Source of the DNA: Alphaproteobacteria bacterium
GTDB taxonomy: Bacteria; Pseudomonadota; Alphaproteobacteria; Geminicoccales; Geminicoccaceae
Direction of reading: 5' to 3'
DNA length: 9,667 nt
NCBI GenBank assembly: GCA_026984595.1
Contig: JALSRW010000428.1
Span: 1 to 9,667 of the forward strand
Shown here: positions 7,028 through 9,667 of the stretch, piece after piece
Numbering within the stretch: position 1 is the stretch's first letter
Layout of the letters: each line of letters begins with the position of its first letter
Made by a program: the position numbers and the translations under genes
The notes under the pieces: model-generated
Seen by the model: only the letters and a program-made list of their open reading frames with translations
Databases searched by the model: none
Told to the model about the DNA's origin: nothing

Positions 7028-7813
7028 TCACCGCATCTGGGTCACGGTGCCGAGCATCTGATCGGCCGCCGAGATCACCTTGGAATTCATCTCGTAGGCG
7101 CGCTGGGCGGTGATCAGGGCGGTGATCTCCTGCACCGGGTTGACATTCGAGCTTTCCAGAAACCCCTGCTGAACGGTACCGAATCCATCGCTTCCCGGCG
7201 TGCCCAGCACCGGGCTGCCACTGGCCTCGGTCTCCATCAGCAGGCTGTTGCCGATCGCCGTGAGCCCCGTGGGATTGACGAAGCTGGCGAGGTCGAGCTG
7301 TCCGAGGTCGGACAGTTCGATCTGGCCGTCGATCTTCGCCATTACCTCGCCTTCGGAGTTGATCGAAACCTCGATCGCATCCGAAGGCACGGTGATCCCC
7401 GGGCTCACCGTATAGCCGTCGGCGGTGACGATGAGCCCGTCCGGAGAGAGCTGGAAATTGCCGGAGCGGGTATAGGCGGTCTCGCCGCTGGGAAGCTCGA
7501 CCACGAAAAAGCCCTCGCCCTGGATGGCGAGGTCCAGCGAGTTCTCGGTGTTCACCAGATCGCCCTGGCCGTGCACGCGATAGACGGCGGCGGTCTTGAC
7601 CCCGAGCCCGAGCTCCACGCCCGCCGGGACGATGCTGCCGTCCTGTCCCGAGGCGGCGCCGATCCGCCGCTGGCTCTGATAGAGCAGATCCTGGAATTCG
7701 GGCCGGCGACGCTTGTAGCCGGTGGTGGTCATGTTGGCGATGTTGTTGGAAATGACCTCGACATGGAGCTGCTGGGCCATCATGCCCGTGGCAGCGACGC
7801 TCAATGCCCGCAT
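7028..7813 (-). CDS. flgG: Flagellar distal rod protein FlgG
   Basis: FlgG builds the distal rod, which crosses the periplasm through the P- and L-rings; it is exported by the flagellar type III apparatus and has no signal peptide. The length of 261 residues is typical. The N-terminal rod domain is MRALSVAATGMMAQQLHVEV followed by SNNIANMTTTGYKR. The FlgG-specific segment with VPAGVELGLGVKTAAV lies near residues 63-78. The central domain has NSLDLAIQGEGFF and AYTRSGNFQLSPDG. The C-terminal coiled segment is QGFLESSNVNPVQEITALI followed by TAQRAYEMNSK. The gene lies 43 bp downstream of flgF, with AAGGAG about ten bases before the ATG. It is separated from flgA by only six bases. It differs from FlgF in the extra loop and in its closer match to FlgG at both ends. 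Confidence 0.96.
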   Translation of the reverse strand: MRALSVAATGMMAQQLHVEVISNNIANMTTTGYKRRRPEFQDLLYQSQRRIGAASGQDGSIVPAGVELGLGVKTAAVYRVHGQGDLVNTENSLDLAIQGEGFFVVELPSGETAYTRSGNFQLSPDGLIVTADGYTVSPGITVPSDAIEVSINSEGEVMAKIDGQIELSDLGQLDLASFVNPTGLTAIGNSLLMETEASGSPVLGTPGSDGFGTVQQGFLESSNVNPVQEITALITAQRAYEMNSKVISAADQMLGTVTQMR

Positions 7814-7856
7814 GGGGATGTCTCTCCTTTTCCGCTTGCCATGGCGACCGACGGCT

Positions 7857-8576
7857 TCAGGCGGCCTGTCCGAGCACGCCCTGGACGGTGCGACGCTCCA
7901 GCTCGTGATGGATGTCGAGCATTCTCTGGGTGGCCTCGAAAGCCCGCACGGTCTCCATCATGCGCGTAATCTCCAGCACCGGCTCGACGTTGGATTCCTC
8001 GATCACACCCTGCTCCAACCGCGCATTCTCCACCGGCTGCGGCGGCTGTCGGGTACGGTAGAGCCCGTCGCCGAGCCGCTCGAGCCGCCGCGGGTCGGCG
8101 AAATCGACGATCTGAATGCGGGCGATCGGGCCATCCCGACCCGAGATGGTGCCGTCGCCGGCCAGCGAGATTTCGCCGCTGCCGGCGGGAATGGTCACCG
8201 GGGTGCCGTTCTCGTCCAGCAGCGGCAACCCGCTCGCATTCACCAACTCTCCGTCGGGGGAGAGCGCGAACCGGCCGGCCCGGGTGTAAGCCGGTCCGTC
8301 CTTGGTCTGCACCGTGAAATAGCCGGGACCCGAAATGGCGAAGTCGAGCGGATTGCCGGTCGCCTGCAGGGCACCGTCGCGCAGATCGCGGACACGGCCG
8401 ACATCCTGCACGAATGCCAGGCGCTGTCCGCCGGAACGTTCCCAGACGGTCTCGAAGCGGAGTTCCTCCGCCTTGTAGGCGGTGGTGTCGACATTGGCGA
8501 TGTTGCCGGCGATCACGTCCAGCCGGTTCTGGAGCGCGATCTGGCGACTGAGCCCGATGTATGCGGTGGTGTCCAT
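7857..8576 (-). CDS. flgF: Flagellar proximal rod protein FlgF
   Basis: FlgF is one of the proximal rod subunits, joining the inner rod to FlgG. The protein has 239 residues. It has the N-terminal rod motif MDTTAYIGLSRQIALQNRLD followed by IAGNIANVDTTAYKAE. The central hook-basal-body domain contains NPLDFAISGPGYFTVQ and AYTRAGRFALSPDGELVN. The C-terminal heptad-rich end contains QGVIEESNVEPVLEITRMME and AFEATQRMLD. The sequence is shorter than FlgG and lacks its extra segment, as expected. It is the first gene of the leftward unit. A sigma-54 promoter lies about 45 bp upstream of the ATG. The GGAG ribosome site is only two bases from the start, which is unusually tight. Confidence 0.95.
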   Translation of the reverse strand: MDTTAYIGLSRQIALQNRLDVIAGNIANVDTTAYKAEELRFETVWERSGGQRLAFVQDVGRVRDLRDGALQATGNPLDFAISGPGYFTVQTKDGPAYTRAGRFALSPDGELVNASGLPLLDENGTPVTIPAGSGEISLAGDGTISGRDGPIARIQIVDFADPRRLERLGDGLYRTRQPPQPVENARLEQGVIEESNVEPVLEITRMMETVRAFEATQRMLDIHHELERRTVQGVLGQAA

Positions 8577-8620
8577 TGCTCCGGCTTCCCGAACGCCGCA
8601 CGAGGATGACGCTCACGGTC

Positions 8621-8637
8621 AAGCAAATCCCGGGCCA
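8621..8637 (-). promoter_or_regulatory. Sigma-54 (RpoN) promoter of the flgFGAH unit
   Basis: Read on the minus strand, TGGCCC (8637-8632), five bases, then TTGCTT (8626-8621) match the -24/-12 consensus TGGCAC-N5-TTGCW. The invariant GG and GC are exactly ten bases apart. Initiation is predicted near 8611, leaving a leader of about 35 nt before the flgF ATG. Sigma-54 control of rod and ring genes, with an activator of the FlbD/FleQ type, is known in alphaproteobacteria such as Caulobacter. The match itself is seen in the sequence; the activity is inferred. Confidence 0.75.
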
Positions 8638-8693
8638 GTCCATGGAATGCACCGTGACCACCGTGTTCCCGCCCGGGTTGCGGAAAGGCATGC

Positions 8694-8734
8694 CGGAAGT
8701 TTTTGCCGGCCCGCAGACGAACTTGCCTCGGCAA
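8694..8734. promoter_or_regulatory. FlbD/ftr-like half-site cluster between flgF and fliL
   Basis: CGGAAG-TTT-TTGCCG (8694-8708) matches ten of twelve positions of the paired half-sites CGGCAA/TTGCCG that I recall for the Caulobacter ftr element. TTGCC-TC-GGCAA (8723-8734) is a perfect 12-bp palindrome built from the same half-sites in everted order. The first site is about 83-97 bp upstream of the predicted flgF start, the distance expected for a sigma-54 activator. The two TTGCC motifs are 20 bp apart, so they lie on the same face of the helix. The rest of the 235-bp gap (8577-8811) has a possible -10 for fliL, TATAAC (8757-8762), without a good -35. Confidence 0.4.
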
Positions 8735-8798
8735 CGAGCTGTTAACCATCGGGCTTTATAACGGGAACGGTAGAGACCGAGGAACAGAGGTGCGAGCA

Positions 8799-8804
8799 GA
8801 GGAG
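8799..8804 (+). promoter_or_regulatory. Ribosome binding site of fliL
   Basis: GAGGAG lies seven bases before the ATG at 8812. This is good spacing and supports that start over in-frame alternatives. Confidence 0.7.
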
Positions 8805-8811
8805 ATCGACC

Positions 8812-9402
8812 ATGGCCGAAGAGGTCGCCAAGGAGGAACAGGCCGGGGAGCAGGAAGAAGGCGCCAAGGGGGGCAAGCTCAAACTGATCATCATCGCCGT
8901 CGCCGGCCTTCTGGTACTGGGTGGAGGCGGCGGAGCCGCAGCCTATTTCCTCGGCCTGTTCGGCGGTGCCGAGGAGGCGGCCGCCGACAAGACCGCGGAG
9001 GGCGAGCAGCCGACGGCGACGGAGTCCGGGGCCGCCCCGGAAGAGAGCGCAGCGAAGGAAAAGGAAAAGGGAGGCGAAGGCGAGGCCCCGGCGGTGGCCG
9101 CTGTATTCGTCGATCTGCCCGACATACTCGTCAACCTGCAGTCGAGCGGGAAACGCATGCGGTTTCTCAAGCTGCGGGTCGCCCTCGAGGTCGCCGACGA
9201 GCCCACCGCCGAGAGCATCCGCGCGCTGGCTCCCCGGGTCATGGACAGCTTCCAGCTCTATCTGCGGGCCCTCACGGTCGACGAGGTCAAGGGCGCCGTC
9301 GGCCTGCAGCGTCTCAAGGAAGAGATGCTGGCCCGGGTCAACCGGGCGATCGAGCCGCTCGAGGTCGAGGACGTGCTGTTCAAGGAGATGCTGGTGCAGT
9401 GA
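8812..9402 (+). CDS. fliL: Flagellar basal body-associated protein FliL
   Basis: FliL is an inner-membrane protein that surrounds the stator units at the basal body and supports motor torque and stator stability. The product has 196 residues. A short acidic cytoplasmic N-terminus (1-20) and the basic GGKLK precede one transmembrane helix (about 24-50, with a run of five Gly). Then comes a long acidic, Ala/Glu/Lys-rich low-complexity linker (about 52-95). The conserved periplasmic FliL domain follows (about 97-196), with FVDLPDILVNLQ (99-110), FLKLRVALEV (118-127), and the final VEDVLFKEMLVQ. The family ending, a short hydrophobic tail, is intact. The linker makes it a little longer than the usual 150-180 residues. 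It is the first gene of the rightward unit and probably drives the downstream switch gene. Confidence 0.93.
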   Translation: MAEEVAKEEQAGEQEEGAKGGKLKLIIIAVAGLLVLGGGGGAAAYFLGLFGGAEEAAADKTAEGEQPTATESGAAPEESAAKEKEKGGEGEAPAVAAVFVDLPDILVNLQSSGKRMRFLKLRVALEVADEPTAESIRALAPRVMDSFQLYLRALTVDEVKGAVGLQRLKEEMLARVNRAIEPLEVEDVLFKEMLVQ

Positions 9403-9436
9403 GCGGCCCGCGAGCGAGGCCGCGGCGCCGCCGCGG
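9403..9436 (+). other. Two overlapping, mutually exclusive hairpins between fliL and fliM
   Basis: GCGGCC (9403-9408) can pair with GGCCGC (9418-9423) across a 9-nt loop. Alternatively CCGCGGC (9420-9426) can pair with GCCGCGG (9430-9436) across a 3-nt loop. They share 9420-9423, so only one can form at a time. They occupy the start of the 58-bp gap after the fliL stop. There is no U-tract. They may tune fliM expression or protect an mRNA end; chance is also possible at this GC content. Confidence 0.35.
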
Positions 9437-9460
9437 GAACACCACGGAGCATTGAAGGCG

Positions 9461-9667
9461 ATGGCCGATCCGCAGACGCCCGAACCCGAGGATCAGGAGG
9501 ATTTGGCTGCCGATTGGGCGGCCATGGCCGGCATCGACGAGGAGGAGGAGGAGGAGGGCGAGACCGACCCGGGCGAGGCGCTCGCCTCCGATTGGGCCGA
9601 AGCGATGACCCGGGACGATCTGGCCGGAGCCGCTCCGGAACCCGCGGCCCCACCGCCGGAGGCGAGC
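9461..9667 (+). CDS. fliM: N-terminus of probable flagellar motor switch protein FliM, 3' end missing
   Basis: Sixty-nine codons are open to the window edge, starting at an ATG with GAAGG three bases upstream. The visible part is acidic and Pro/Ala-rich. It contains a run of six Glu (GAG codons, 9539-9556) and two copies of a Trp motif: LAADWAAM (residues 15-22) and LASDWAEAM (41-49). Alphaproteobacterial FliM proteins often begin with an acidic extension containing a LAAEWE-type motif before the CheY-binding region, and fliM commonly follows fliL. The call therefore rests on position and composition; the diagnostic FliM core is outside the window. FliN is the alternative, since its N-terminus carries a similar D-x-WAEAL motif. 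If FliM, it would form the C-ring and bind phosphorylated CheY to set rotation direction. Confidence 0.6.
   Translation, partial: MADPQTPEPEDQEDLAADWAAMAGIDEEEEEEGETDPGEALASDWAEAMTRDDLAGAAPEPAAPPPEAS

Noticed and set aside
6300..7031. N-terminal extension of flgH upstream of the ATG at 6299
   Set aside because: Open frame without family similarity that lies out of frame inside flgA. The lipoprotein signal starts at 6299 and overlaps the flgA stop as ATGA.
6053..7969. 638-codon plus-strand frame antisense to flgH, flgA, flgG and part of flgF
   Set aside because: It spans four well-supported flagellar genes and their junctions. Composition is that of a shadow frame, with no domain seen.
8676..8689. 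GG-N10-GC spacing on the plus strand as a sigma-54 promoter for fliL
   Set aside because: Only the four invariant bases fit. The flanking bases (GGGTTG and AGGCAT) do not match TGGCAC and TTGCW, and such spacing is common by chance at this GC content.
8757..8762. TATAAC as the -10 box of fliL
   Set aside because: The box itself is good, but no acceptable -35 lies 16-18 bp upstream, so it is mentioned only as a possibility and not called as a promoter.

Overview
The window looks like a piece of a high-GC alphaproteobacterial chromosome, probably from a Rhodospirillales-like lineage. I infer this from the strongly GC-ending codons, the flgF-flgG-flgA-flgH order set divergently to fliL and a probable fliM, a sigma-54 promoter in front of flgF, and a PutA without the N-terminal DNA-binding domain. 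No species can be named from the sequence alone. Every complete gene belongs to a recognisable family. I see no rRNA, tRNA, CRISPR array, insertion sequence or phage gene.

Left part (1-2290): the window opens inside a phenylacetyl-CoA epoxygenase reductase gene (paaE-like, 5' end missing). It overlaps tail-to-tail by 16 bp with a leftward gene for a multi-spanning membrane protein that resembles only the C-terminal part of DUF2339 proteins. Divergent from that gene is gloA (glyoxalase I), with a plausible sigma-70 promoter whose -35 box lies in a 12-bp tandem duplication.

Centre (2283-5537): a leftward putA encodes bifunctional proline dehydrogenase / glutamate-semialdehyde dehydrogenase. 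It converges on gloA with a 9-bp gap. An 8-bp perfect stem encloses that gap and contains both stop codons.

Right part (5538-9667): two divergent flagellar transcription units. Leftward flgF-flgG-flgA-flgH encodes the proximal and distal rod proteins, the P-ring chaperone and the L-ring lipoprotein. Its genes are tightly spaced and flgA/flgH share an ATGA overlap. A textbook sigma-54 promoter lies about 45 bp upstream of flgF, and FlbD/ftr-like half-sites lie about 85-95 bp upstream of the predicted transcription start. Rightward are fliL and the first 69 codons of a probable fliM. Together these genes build the rod, the outer rings and the motor/switch interface.

No undescribed multi-gene system is evident. 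The points most worth checking are regulatory: the stop-codon hairpin, the divergent flagellar control region, the paired alternative hairpins between fliL and fliM, and the short DUF2339-like gene.
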